64,000 nucleotides of DNA. Origin: Oxalobacteraceae bacterium UBA6018 (GTDB lineage: Bacteria > Pseudomonadota > Gammaproteobacteria > Burkholderiales > Burkholderiaceae_D). Position 1 is the stretch's first letter; each line of letters starts with the position of its first letter. The notes beneath the pieces were generated by a model. The model was not told the DNA's origin. It saw only the letters and a list, made by a program, of their open reading frames with translations, and ran no database searches. Below, piece after piece: positions 6,605 through 15,482 of the stretch. The stretch covers positions 54,592 through 118,591 of the forward strand of contig DIZW01000109.1 in the NCBI GenBank assembly GCA_002428015.1, written 5' to 3'. The position numbers and the translations under genes were made by a program.

Positions 6605-9136
6605 ATGAAGATCGTCGTCATCGGCCACGGTATGGTTGGCCACAAATTCCTCGAGTCTCTCGCCGCCAACAACGCGCCCGGCCTGGATGTCACGGTGCTG
6701 TGCGAGGAGCCGCGCGCCGCCTACGACCGCGTGCACCTGTCGGAATTCTTCTCCGGTAAAAGCGCCGCCGACCTGTCGCTGGTGCCGGAAGGCTTCTTCG
6801 AGCGCGGCAACATGCTGCTCAAGCTGAACGCCCGCGCCAGCGCCGTGGACCGCGCCGCGCGCACCGTCACCGTCAGCACCGGCGACGTCATCTCCTACGA
6901 CAAGCTGGTGTTCGCCACCGGCTCCTATCCGTTCGTGCCGCCGCTGCCGGGCAAGGACCGCAAGGACTGCTTCGTCTACCGCACCATCGAGGACCTCGAG
7001 GCGATGCTCGAATGCGGCGGCCGCGCCAAGTCGGGCGTGGTGATCGGCGGCGGCCTGCTCGGCCTGGAATGCGCCAAGGCCCTGCGCGACATGAACCTGG
7101 ACACCCACGTGGTCGAATTCGCGCCGCGCCTGATGGCGGTGCAGGTCGACGACCCCGGCTCGCGCGTGCTGCGCACCAAGATCGAGAACCTGGGCGTGTC
7201 GGTGCACACCCAGAAGAACACGCTGGAGATCGTGGACGGCATCGCCGGCACCCACCGCATGAAGTTCGCCGACGGCACCCACCTGGACACCGACATGATC
7301 GTGTTCTCGGCCGGTATCCGCCCGCGCGACGAGCTGGCGCGCGAATGCGGCCTGACCCTGGGCGCGCGCGGCGGCATCGCGATCGACAACAGCTGCCTGA
7401 CCTCCGACCCGGACATCTACGCCATCGGCGAGTGCGCGGTGTGGAACGGCATGGTCTACGGCCTGGTCGCCCCCGGCTACGACATGGCGCGCGTGGCGGC
7501 CCGCCACCTGCTGGGCGAGGCGGCCGAGTTCTCCGGCGCCGACATGAGCACCAAGCTCAAACTGATGGGCGTGGACGTGGCCTCGATCGGCGACCCGCAC
7601 GCCGCCACCGAGGGCAGCCGCTCCTACCAGTTCACCGACGAGCGCAAGCAGGTCTACAAGAAGATCGTGGTGTCCGAATGCGGCAAGTACCTGGTCGGCG
7701 GTGTGCTGATCGGCGACGCGGCCGAATACGGCACCCTGCTGCAGATGATGTTGAACAAAATCGAACTGCCGGAGTCGCCCGAGTTCCTGATCCTGCCATC
7801 GTCGGACGGCGTGGCCCGTCCGGCCCTGGGCGTGGACGCGCTGCCCGACACGGCCCAGATCTGCTCGTGCAACGACGTCTCCAAGGGCGCCATCTGCGCC
7901 GCGGTCGCCAATGGCGCCTGCACCATCGGCGAGATCAAGAGCTGCACCAGCGCCGGCACCAGCTGCGGCGGCTGCGTGGCCCTGGTCACGCAGGTGATGA
8001 AGGCCGAGATGAAGAAGCAGGGCATGGCCGTCAACAACCACCTGTGCGAACACTTCCCGTACACCCGCCAGGAGATCTTCCACCTGGTCAAAGTGAACCG
8101 CATCCGCAGCTTCGCCGACCTGCTGGCGCAGCACGGCAACGGCCTCGGTTGCGACATCTGCAAGCCGGTCGCCGCCAGCGTGTTCGCCTCGACCTGGAAC
8201 GACTTCGTGCTCAAGCCGGAACACGCCAGCCTGCAGGATTCGAACGACTACTTCCTCGGTAACATCCAGAAGGACGGCACCTATTCGATCGTGCCGCGCA
8301 TGCCGGGCGGCGAAGTGACCGCCGACGGCCTGATCGCGGTCGGCTCGGTGGCCAAGAAGTACGGCCTGTACACCAAGATCACCGGCGGCCAGCGGGTGGA
8401 CCTGTTCGGCGCCCGCGTCGACCAGCTGCCCTCCATCTGGGAGGAACTGATCGCCGCCGGCTTCGAGTCCGGCCACGCCTACGGCAAGTCGCTGCGCACC
8501 GTGAAGTCCTGCGTCGGCTCGACCTGGTGCCGCTACGGGGTGGACGACAGCGTCGGCTTCGCGATCGACCTGGAGAACCGCTACAAGGGCCTGCGCACGC
8601 CGCACAAGATCAAGTTCGGCGTGTCCGGCTGCACCCGCGAGTGCGCCGAGGCGCAGGGCAAGGACGTGGGCCTGATCGCCACCGAAAAGGGCTGGAACCT
8701 CTACGTGTGCGGCAACGGCGGCATGAAGCCGCGCCACGCCGAGCTGATCGCGTCCGACCTGGACCGCGAAACCGCGGTGCGCTACATCGACCGCTTCCTG
8801 ATGTTCTACACCCGCACCGCCGACCGCCTGCAGCGCACCAGCGTGTGGCGCGAGAACCTCGAAGGCGGGCTGGAATACCTGAAGGACGTGATCGTCAAGG
8901 ACAAGCTGAACCTGGCCGCCGAGCTGGAAGCGGACATGCAGCACGTGGTCGACACCTACGAGTGCGAGTGGAAGGCCGCGGTCAACGATCCGGCCACGCG
9001 CCAGCGCTTCCGCCACTTCGTCAACACCGACCAGCCGGACCAGAACGTGGTCTTCATGCCTGAGCGCGGCCAGATCCGTCCGGCCACGATCGAAGAACGC
9101 AAGCGCGTCATCCCCATCGCCGTTAAAACCGCTTAA
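6605..9136 (+). CDS. nirB: Nitrite reductase (NAD(P)H) large subunit
   Basis: The protein has 843 residues, the usual NirB length, and starts at ATG 6605 behind AAGGAGA. It reduces nitrite to ammonium in the cytoplasm with NirD. Domains in order: FAD-binding GHGMVGHK at the N-terminus; NAD-binding GGGLLGLE; a BFD-like [2Fe-2S] region (CSCND...CGGC); a second short Cys region (CEHFPYTRQE...CDICKP); and a sulfite/nitrite reductase domain with 4Fe-4S/siroheme cysteines CVGSTWC and CTRECAE. All expected ligands are present. It lies 11 bases after narK and 14 before nirD, so it belongs to the NasT-controlled operon. Confidence 0.96.
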   Translation: MKIVVIGHGMVGHKFLESLAANNAPGLDVTVLCEEPRAAYDRVHLSEFFSGKSAADLSLVPEGFFERGNMLLKLNARASAVDRAARTVTVSTGDVISYDKLVFATGSYPFVPPLPGKDRKDCFVYRTIEDLEAMLECGGRAKSGVVIGGGLLGLECAKALRDMNLDTHVVEFAPRLMAVQVDDPGSRVLRTKIENLGVSVHTQKNTLEIVDGIAGTHRMKFADGTHLDTDMIVFSAGIRPRDELARECGLTLGARGGIAIDNSCLTSDPDIYAIGECAVWNGMVYGLVAPGYDMARVAARHLLGEAAEFSGADMSTKLKLMGVDVASIGDPHAATEGSRSYQFTDERKQVYKKIVVSECGKYLVGGVLIGDAAEYGTLLQMMLNKIELPESPEFLILPSSDGVARPALGVDALPDTAQICSCNDVSKGAICAAVANGACTIGEIKSCTSAGTSCGGCVALVTQVMKAEMKKQGMAVNNHLCEHFPYTRQEIFHLVKVNRIRSFADLLAQHGNGLGCDICKPVAASVFASTWNDFVLKPEHASLQDSNDYFLGNIQKDGTYSIVPRMPGGEVTADGLIAVGSVAKKYGLYTKITGGQRVDLFGARVDQLPSIWEELIAAGFESGHAYGKSLRTVKSCVGSTWCRYGVDDSVGFAIDLENRYKGLRTPHKIKFGVSGCTRECAEAQGKDVGLIATEKGWNLYVCGNGGMKPRHAELIASDLDRETAVRYIDRFLMFYTRTADRLQRTSVWRENLEGGLEYLKDVIVKDKLNLAAELEADMQHVVDTYECEWKAAVNDPATRQRFRHFVNTDQPDQNVVFMPERGQIRPATIEERKRVIPIAVKTA

Positions 9137-9150
9137 CTAGGAGAACCCTC

Positions 9151-9498
9151 ATGCACCGCGACATTCAACTGGATAACTGGACCGCCATTTGCTCGATCGA
9201 CGAGATCGTCCCCAACACGGGCGTGGCGGCACTGCTCAACGGCGAGCAGGTCGCCATCTTCCACCTGGCCGATCACGCCGACCAGGTGCTCGCGATCGGC
9301 AACTACGACCCGAACAGCGGCGCGGCCGTGATCTCGCGCGGCCTGGTGGGCAGCGTCGGCGAGCGCATCGTGGTCGCCTCGCCGATCTACAAGCACCATT
9401 TCGACCTGTCCACGGGCGAGTGCCTGGAAGAGCCGGCGCACTCGGTGCCGGCCTACCGCGCGCGGGTCGAGGCGGGGAAGGTCTGGGTCTGCGCATGA
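9151..9498 (+). CDS. nirD: Nitrite reductase (NAD(P)H) small subunit
   Basis: The protein has 115 residues with a Rieske-like fold, but without the Cys/His pairs that would bind a [2Fe-2S] cluster. That absence is normal for NirD (the second ligand position reads SPIYKHHFDL). It partners NirB in ammonium-forming nitrite reduction. A GGAGAA ribosome site precedes it, and its stop overlaps the start of the next gene by four bases (ATGA), indicating translational coupling. Confidence 0.95.
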   Translation: MHRDIQLDNWTAICSIDEIVPNTGVAALLNGEQVAIFHLADHADQVLAIGNYDPNSGAAVISRGLVGSVGERIVVASPIYKHHFDLSTGECLEEPAHSVPAYRARVEAGKVWVCA

Positions 9499-10724
9499 AC
9501 GCGCCGGCCGCCAGACAGTCGCTGGTCGTGGTCGGCAACGGCATGGCCGGCATGCGCACGGTCGAGGAGCTGCTCAAGCTGGCGCCGGACCTGTACGACA
9601 TCACCGTGTTCGGCGCCGAGCCGCACGGGAACTACAACCGCATCCTGCTCTCGCCCGTGCTGGCCGGCGAAAAGAGCATGGACGACATCATGCTGCACAC
9701 GCGCGAGTGGTACGCCGAGAACGGCATCACCCTGCACGCGGGCGACCCGGTGGTGCACATCGACCGGCGCCGCCGGCTGGTGCGCGCCGCCTCCGGACGC
9801 GAGGTGTGGTACGACCGGCTGCTGCTGGCGACCGGCTCGACCCCGTTCATCATCCCCGTGCCCGGCCACACGCTGCCCGGCGTGATCGGTTTTCGCGACA
9901 TCAACGACGTCGACACCATGCTCGAAGCGTCCAAGAGCGGCGGGCACGCGGTGGTGATCGGCGGCGGCCTGCTCGGCCTGGAGGCGGCCAACGGCCTGCT
10001 GCGGCGCGGGATGGCCGTGACGGTGGTGCACGTGATGGACAGCCTGATGAACCAGCAGCTCGACAAGCCGGCCGCGCAACTGCTCAAGACGGCACTGGAA
10101 CTGCGGGGCTTTCGCTTCCTGATGGACGCGCACACGGCCGAAATCGTCGGCGACGACAAGGTCAAGGCGGTGCGCTTCAAGGACTGCAGCGAGATCCCGG
10201 CCGACCTGGTGGTCATGACCGCCGGCGTGCGCCCGAACATCGCGCTGGCGCGCGACGCCGGCCTGCACTGCGAGCGCGCCATCGTGGTGGACGACACCTT
10301 GCAGAGCTACGATCCGCGCATCTACGCGGTGGGCGAGTGCGTGCAGCACCGCAGCAGCACCTTCGGCCTGGTGGCGCCAATCTGGGAGCAGGCCAAGGTG
10401 GCCGGCGCCCACCTGGCGCGCTCGGGCCACCGGCGCTACGTGCAGCAGGCCACCCCGACCAAGCTCAAGGTCACCGGCGTGGACCTGTACTCGGTGGGCG
10501 ACTTCATCGGCGGCGACGGCAGCGAGGACCTGGTCTTGCGCGACCCGCGCCGCGGCGTGTATAAACGGCTGGTCCTGGCCGGCAACCGCGTCGCCGGCGC
10601 GGTGCTGTACGGCGACGTGCAGGACGGCCCGTGGTATTTCGACCTGATCCAGAACCGCACGGACATCTCCGCCATGCGCAACCGCCTGCTGTTCGGCGAA
10701 GCATTGTGCGCCCAAGCAGCCTAG
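9495..10724 (+). CDS. FAD/NAD(P)-dependent oxidoreductase, nitrate reductase electron-transfer subunit
   Basis: The protein has 409 residues and is similar to the N-terminal half of NirB and to NasB-type subunits. An FAD motif (VVGNGMAGMRTVEELL) is at the N-terminus and a second Rossmann motif (IGGGLLGLEAANGLL) is in the middle. The C-terminal BFD and siroheme domains of NirB are missing. It probably oxidises NAD(P)H and passes electrons to the molybdoenzyme encoded next, which carries its own BFD-type cluster domain. It is coupled to nirD by an ATGA overlap and lies 15 bases before nasA. The partner assignment is inference from gene order. Confidence 0.85.
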   Translation: MNAPAARQSLVVVGNGMAGMRTVEELLKLAPDLYDITVFGAEPHGNYNRILLSPVLAGEKSMDDIMLHTREWYAENGITLHAGDPVVHIDRRRRLVRAASGREVWYDRLLLATGSTPFIIPVPGHTLPGVIGFRDINDVDTMLEASKSGGHAVVIGGGLLGLEAANGLLRRGMAVTVVHVMDSLMNQQLDKPAAQLLKTALELRGFRFLMDAHTAEIVGDDKVKAVRFKDCSEIPADLVVMTAGVRPNIALARDAGLHCERAIVVDDTLQSYDPRIYAVGECVQHRSSTFGLVAPIWEQAKVAGAHLARSGHRRYVQQATPTKLKVTGVDLYSVGDFIGGDGSEDLVLRDPRRGVYKRLVLAGNRVAGAVLYGDVQDGPWYFDLIQNRTDISAMRNRLLFGEALCAQAA

Positions 10725-10739
10725 AATTACGGAGCTAAC

Positions 10740-13451
10740 GTGAATCTCTCCCCCATCCCACTCGCGGTGCGCAGCACCTGTCCCTATTGTGGCGTCGGTT
10801 GCGGCGTCTCCGCCACCCCGCTGCCCGACGGCGCGATCGCCATCGCCGGCGACCAGGCGCATCCGGCCAACCGCGGCCGCCTGTGCGTCAAGGGCGCGGC
10901 GCTGGCCGAGACGGTCGGCCTGGAAGGGCGCCTGCTGCACCCGCAGCTGCGCGAAGATGGGGTGCTGCGCCAGGCCTCGTGGGACGAGGCGCTCGAGCGC
11001 GTGGCCGGCGGCCTGCGCGCCATCGTCGACGCGCACGGACCCGATTCGGTGGCGCTGTACGTGTCCGGCCAATTGCTGACCGAGGACTACTACGTCGCCA
11101 ACAAACTCATGAAGGGTTACATCGGCAGCGCCAACATCGACACCAACTCGCGCCTATGCATGTCGTCGGCGGTGGCCGGCCACAAGCGCGCGTTCGGCGC
11201 CGACGCGGTGCCCGGCTGCTACGAGGACTTCGACCTGGCCGACATGATCGTGCTGGTCGGCTCGAACGCGGCCTGGTGCCATCCGATCCTGTTCCAGCGC
11301 ATCTCGCGCCTGAAGGAGGCGCGCCCGGACGTGAAGATCGTGGTGATCGATCCGCGCCGCACCGCCACCTGCGAGCTGGCCGACCTGCACCTGCCGGTCA
11401 AGCCAGGCACCGATGTGTGGCTGTTCAATGGTCTTCTGCAATTCCTGGCCGGCAGCGGCGCGCGCGACGACGCTTATGTCGCGGCCCACACCAGCGGGCT
11501 TGGCGAGGCCTTGACGGCGTCGGCCGACTGCGCCGACGTGGCGGCGGTGGCGCGCATCTGCAAGCTAGATCCGCAAACCCTGCTCGCGTTCTACCAGTCG
11601 TTCACCGCCACCGCCAAGGTGGTCACGGCCTTCTCGATGGGCGTGAACCAGTCCTCGGCCGGCACCGACAAGGTCAACAGCATCATCAACTGCCACCTGC
11701 TGACCGGGCGCATCGGCCAGCCCGGCATGGGGCCGTTCTCGATCACCGGCCAGCCCAACGCAATGGGTGGGCGCGAAGTGGGCGGGCTGGCCAACATGCT
11801 GGCCGCGCACATGGACCTGCCCAACGCCGCCCACCGCGAGACGGTGCAGGCGTTCTGGAATTCGCCGGCCATCGCCAGCGAGACCGGACTGAAGGCGGTC
11901 GACCTGTTCCAGGCGATCGAAGCCGGCAAGGTCAAGGCGGTGTGGGTGATCGCCACCAATCCGATGGTCAGCCTGCCGGACGCCAACCAGGTCCAGCGCG
12001 CGCTGGAGAAGTGCGAGCTGGTGGTGGTCTCGGACATCAACGCCAGCACCGACACCAACAGCTACGCCGACGTGCTGCTGCCGGCCCTGGGCTGGGGCGA
12101 GAAGGACGGTACCGTCACCAACTCCGAGCGGCGTCTGTCGCGCCAGCGCGCCTTCATGCCGGCGCCGGGCGAGGCGCGCGCGGACTGGCGCATCCTATGC
12201 GACGTGGCCAAGCGCATGGGCTACGCCGGTTTCGATTTTTCATCCCCGGCCGAGATCTTCGACGAGCACGCGCGCCTGTCGGCCTTCCGCAATGAGCCGG
12301 GGCCGCTGGCGCGCGCGTTCAACCTGTCGGCCCTGACGGGCATGGAGGCGCGCGCCTACGACCAGATGGAACCGGTCCAGTGGCCGGCAGTGCGCGGCGC
12401 CGACGGCGCCTTGGCCGGCACGGCGCGCCTGTTCGGCGACGGGCGCTACGCCTGGGCCGACGGCAAGGCGCGCTTCGTGGCCACCGCGGCGCGCGCGCCG
12501 GCCAACGCGCCCGACAGCGAATTTCCGCTCATTCTCAACACCGGGCGGGTGCGCGACCAGTGGCACACCATGTCGCGCACCGGCAAGGCGCCACGCCTGG
12601 CCGCCCACACCCCGGAGTGCTTCATCGACATCCACCCGCAGGACGCGCTCAAGTTCGGCGTGCGCGAGGGCGAGCTGGCGCGCGTGTCGAGCCAGTGGGG
12701 CGCGCTGGTGGCACGGGTGCAGCACAGCGGCGGCATCGCGCGCGGCGGGGTGTTCGTGCCGATCCACTGGAATGGCCAGAACGCCTCGGACGCACGGGTG
12801 GGCACGGTGGTCAATCCGGCCGTGGACCCGGTCTCGGGCGAGCCGGAATTCAAGCACACCCCGGTGATGGTGGAGCGCTTCGGGGTGAGCTGGCACGCGT
12901 TCGTGCTCTCGCGCGCCGAGCTGGCGCTGGACCAGGTGGCGCACTGGACCCGGGTGCAGGGACGCGGCTTCGCACGCTACGAGATGGCGGGGCGTTCGAT
13001 GCCGCAGGACCGCGCGGCCTGGGCGCGCGCGCTGCTGGGCGTGAGCGCGGCCGACGCCGACTGGCTCGACTACGAGGACAGCAGCGGCGGGGTGTACCGC
13101 GCGGTGCACATGGTGGGCGAGCGCATCGAACAATGCGTGTTCGTCTCGCCGCGCCCGGACCTGCCTTCGCGCGCCTGGCTGGCCGGCCTGTTCGCCAACG
13201 AGACGCTGACCCAGGCCGACCGCGCCGGCCTGCTGGCCGGGCAGTCGCTGGGCAAACGGGTCGACGCCGGGCCGACCGTGTGCTCCTGCTTCGGGGTGGG
13301 CCGCAACACGATCTGCAACGCGATCCGCGAGCAGGACCTGACCAGCGTGGCGGCGGTGACGGCCTGCGTCAAGGCAGGCGGAAATTGCGGTTCGTGCGTC
13401 CCGGAGATCAAGCAAATCCTGATCGAGACGCGCGCCCGCGAGGCTGCGTAG
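10740..13451 (+). CDS. nasA: Assimilatory nitrate reductase catalytic subunit
   Basis: The protein has 903 residues and starts at GTG 10740 behind GGAG. It is a molybdopterin-guanine-dinucleotide oxidoreductase of the Nas/Nap group that reduces nitrate to nitrite in the cytoplasm; no Tat or Sec signal is present. The N-terminal 4Fe-4S site is complete (C14, C17, C21, C49). The likely molybdenum-ligand Cys is in SRLCMSSAVAGHKRAFG. Mid-protein segments such as TNPMVSLPDANQVQRALEKC are typical of the family. The last ~60 residues form a BFD-like [2Fe-2S] domain (CSCFGVGRNTICNAI...CGSC). It ends the narK-nirBD operon; no siroheme synthase gene follows. Confidence 0.95.
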   Translation: MNLSPIPLAVRSTCPYCGVGCGVSATPLPDGAIAIAGDQAHPANRGRLCVKGAALAETVGLEGRLLHPQLREDGVLRQASWDEALERVAGGLRAIVDAHGPDSVALYVSGQLLTEDYYVANKLMKGYIGSANIDTNSRLCMSSAVAGHKRAFGADAVPGCYEDFDLADMIVLVGSNAAWCHPILFQRISRLKEARPDVKIVVIDPRRTATCELADLHLPVKPGTDVWLFNGLLQFLAGSGARDDAYVAAHTSGLGEALTASADCADVAAVARICKLDPQTLLAFYQSFTATAKVVTAFSMGVNQSSAGTDKVNSIINCHLLTGRIGQPGMGPFSITGQPNAMGGREVGGLANMLAAHMDLPNAAHRETVQAFWNSPAIASETGLKAVDLFQAIEAGKVKAVWVIATNPMVSLPDANQVQRALEKCELVVVSDINASTDTNSYADVLLPALGWGEKDGTVTNSERRLSRQRAFMPAPGEARADWRILCDVAKRMGYAGFDFSSPAEIFDEHARLSAFRNEPGPLARAFNLSALTGMEARAYDQMEPVQWPAVRGADGALAGTARLFGDGRYAWADGKARFVATAARAPANAPDSEFPLILNTGRVRDQWHTMSRTGKAPRLAAHTPECFIDIHPQDALKFGVREGELARVSSQWGALVARVQHSGGIARGGVFVPIHWNGQNASDARVGTVVNPAVDPVSGEPEFKHTPVMVERFGVSWHAFVLSRAELALDQVAHWTRVQGRGFARYEMAGRSMPQDRAAWARALLGVSAADADWLDYEDSSGGVYRAVHMVGERIEQCVFVSPRPDLPSRAWLAGLFANETLTQADRAGLLAGQSLGKRVDAGPTVCSCFGVGRNTICNAIREQDLTSVAAVTACVKAGGNCGSCVPEIKQILIETRAREAA

Positions 13452-13478
13452 CGGCGCGTGTTGCGGTATGATCCCGGC

Positions 13479-13931
13479 ATGTTTGCCCCGCCGAAGATCG
13501 CCACGCTCCGCACCCGACACGTTTGCGCCATCCTGCTGGCCTTCGCCAGCCTTGGTGCGCGGGCGCAGCCATTCGACTGGACCCTGCTCAACGGGCAGTG
13601 GGCCGAGAGCGTGCGCAATGCCTACGGCTGCCGCCCGGACAACGTGCACCACCGCTTCGAGGTCAGCGCCGACCACAAGCATCTCGTATTTGCGCTGGAC
13701 CGCCAGTGGAAGATCGGGACCGGCCAGGAGGTGCTCCGTTACAGCGCAGCCATCGTCGCCGAGTCGCCCACGATGCTGACTATCCGCTACGATCCGGAGC
13801 TGACCGGCATCCCCGCCAGCATGCGCGACTGGGAACTGCTGTTCATCGGTCCCGGCACCTACCGCTGGCGCGCCACATTCTGGCGCGAAGGCCAGTACAA
13901 CGACGTGGTGGGTGTCAAGTGCGCACCGTAG
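13479..13931 (+). CDS. Secreted hypothetical protein
   Basis: The protein has 150 residues from ATG 13479 (an in-frame GTG at 13458 would add seven). A Sec signal peptide is visible: a basic N-terminus, hydrophobic core ILLAFASLG and probable cleavage after ARA. The mature protein is small and aromatic-rich (DWTLLNGQWAES...) with two Cys. I do not recognise a family. The last 13 bases overlap the next gene, so the two are probably co-expressed. Confidence 0.65.
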   Translation: MFAPPKIATLRTRHVCAILLAFASLGARAQPFDWTLLNGQWAESVRNAYGCRPDNVHHRFEVSADHKHLVFALDRQWKIGTGQEVLRYSAAIVAESPTMLTIRYDPELTGIPASMRDWELLFIGPGTYRWRATFWREGQYNDVVGVKCAP

Positions 13932-14773
13932 AGGCGCTGGCGCGCTGCGTCAGCTGCGGCACGCCGCTGCACGGTGAATTCTGCCACGCGTGCGGCCAGC
14001 ACGCGCTGGCGCGGCGCTCACCGGCGCATCTGTTCCAAAGCTTCCTGCATCAGCTGCTGCATATCGAAACGCGCGCATGGCGCACGCTGCCGCTGCTGCT
14101 GGTGAGCCCGGGGGAGCTGACGCGCCGCTACCAGGCCGGCCAGCGGGCACGCTTCATCGCGCCGTTCAAACTGTTCATTTTCATGATGGCCTTGATCTTC
14201 GCGGTGGGCTGGCTCACCAGCGGCGGCGACCGGGTCGCGACAGCGCGCGCCCGCAGCGGCGCGGCGGCGCGCACCGGCATGGTCGCCGATGCGCCGGGCG
14301 GCGCCCGCGGCGAGCTGCTGCGCGCCGGGAAGCTGCTGCGCACCGGCTGGCCGGCGGCCGACGCGGCCTTGCGCCTGGCGTCGGCCAACCCGGAACTGGC
14401 GGTGTACCGCGTGCAGTCGGGCGCGGCCATGTTCGGCATCGCGCTGCTGCCGTTGTCGCTGCCGTTCGTGGCGCTGCTGTTCGTGCGGCGGCGCGAATTG
14501 ACCCTGGCCGACCATGCCGCCTTCGCGCTCTATTCGCTGTCGTTCATGGCGCTGTTGTGGGCGCTTGCGGTGCTGCTGGGCGCGTTTGGCGTGACGATCC
14601 AGGACCAGGCGGTGCTACTGCTGCTGGCGCCGGTCCACTTGTTCGCCCAGCTGCGCGGCGCCTACGCGCTCACCAGCGCCCAGGCCGCATGGCGGGCGGC
14701 GGCGCTGCTGCCCTGCGGGGCGGCAGTGCTGAGCGTGTACCTGCTGGCGGTGTTGGTGCTGATGACCGGTTGA
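13919..14773 (+). CDS. DUF3667-type membrane protein with N-terminal zinc ribbon
   Basis: The protein has 284 residues. The proposed start is GTG 13919, inside the end of the preceding gene. It opens with a zinc-ribbon-like CVSCG...FCHACGQ, then a conserved region (HIETRAWRTLPLLLVSPGEL), then about five membrane helices (first: FIAPFKLFIFMMALIFAVGW). This layout is the DUF3667 family, whose function is unknown. A low-complexity soluble loop lies between the first and second helices. No closer start with a good ribosome site was found, so the start is tentative. Confidence 0.75.
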   Translation: MRTVEALARCVSCGTPLHGEFCHACGQHALARRSPAHLFQSFLHQLLHIETRAWRTLPLLLVSPGELTRRYQAGQRARFIAPFKLFIFMMALIFAVGWLTSGGDRVATARARSGAAARTGMVADAPGGARGELLRAGKLLRTGWPAADAALRLASANPELAVYRVQSGAAMFGIALLPLSLPFVALLFVRRRELTLADHAAFALYSLSFMALLWALAVLLGAFGVTIQDQAVLLLLAPVHLFAQLRGAYALTSAQAAWRAAALLPCGAAVLSVYLLAVLVLMTG

Positions 14774-14779
14774 GCTCTC

Positions 14780-14940
14780 AGAGCTTGAGCGTTTTTCGGG
14801 CGTGACCGAGCAGCGCACCAGAAAGAGGCCAATCTAGGCGCAAAGCACAGCCATAGCTCGGGCTATGGCGAGCATTTGCAACGACGAGTGGGCACTTTCT
14901 GGTGTGATGAGCGGGCATGATCGACATACTCTCAAGCTCT
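14780..14940. repeat. Compound inverted-repeat element between convergent genes
   Basis: Nested inverted repeats fill the whole gap between two convergent genes. AGAGCTTGAG (14780-14789) pairs with CTCAAGCTCT (14931-14940), CACCAGAAAG (14816-14825) with CTTTCTGGTG (14895-14904), and in the centre CCATAGC (14851-14857) with GCTATGG (14862-14868) across the tetraloop TCGG, followed by CGAGC. The right end reaches the yjdM stop codon. A bidirectional terminator or a dispersed hairpin repeat are both possible. A related hairpin occurs at the right edge of the window. Confidence 0.7.
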
Positions 14941-15284
14941 CAGGCCTTCTTGACGAATTCGCTCTTGAGGCTCATGGCGCCGAAACCGTCGATCTTGCAG
15001 TCGATGTCGTGGTCGCTGTCGACCAGGCGGATGTTCTTGACCTTGGTGCCGATCTTGACGGTGCCGCCACCTCCCTTGAGTTTCAAATCCTTGATCACGG
15101 TCACGGTATCGCCATCTTGCAGCAGGTTGCCGGCGGCATCCTTGTAGACGCGCGCGCCTGGCTCCGGGGCGGCCGCGCCGTCGCCGGCGCGCCACTCGTG
15201 GGCGCACTCCGGACACACCAGCATGTCCCCATCTTCATAGGTGAACGCCGAGTTGCAGACGGGGCAGGGAGGTAAGGTGCTCAT
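14940..15284 (-). CDS. yjdM: YjdM/PhnA-family zinc-ribbon protein
   Basis: The protein has 114 residues, the normal length. The N-terminal zinc ribbon has two Cys pairs (CPVCNS and CPECAHEW), followed by a small beta domain with GDTVTVIKDLKLKG and GTKVKNIRLVD, characteristic of YjdM (formerly PhnA). The old link to phosphonate use is doubtful and the molecular role is unclear. It is transcribed alone, convergent with the DUF3667 gene. Confidence 0.93.
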   Translation of the reverse strand: MSTLPPCPVCNSAFTYEDGDMLVCPECAHEWRAGDGAAAPEPGARVYKDAAGNLLQDGDTVTVIKDLKLKGGGGTVKIGTKVKNIRLVDSDHDIDCKIDGFGAMSLKSEFVKKA

Positions 15285-15482
15285 GATAAATCCTTCAGTA
15301 AATCGAGTTCAACGGGGCAGCAGTATATCAGCCCCCGGGGATGCTATTTCGTCACGGAATTATTGCTTCTCGAAAATAGATGGGCCTTTGTGCTCTTTTT
15401 CCAAACTTCAATTTAATTGATGCGCTCGATAATGAAGAAATAGCAAACCCGGTCCACCCATCTCGTTGAAGGAGTATGAAAC

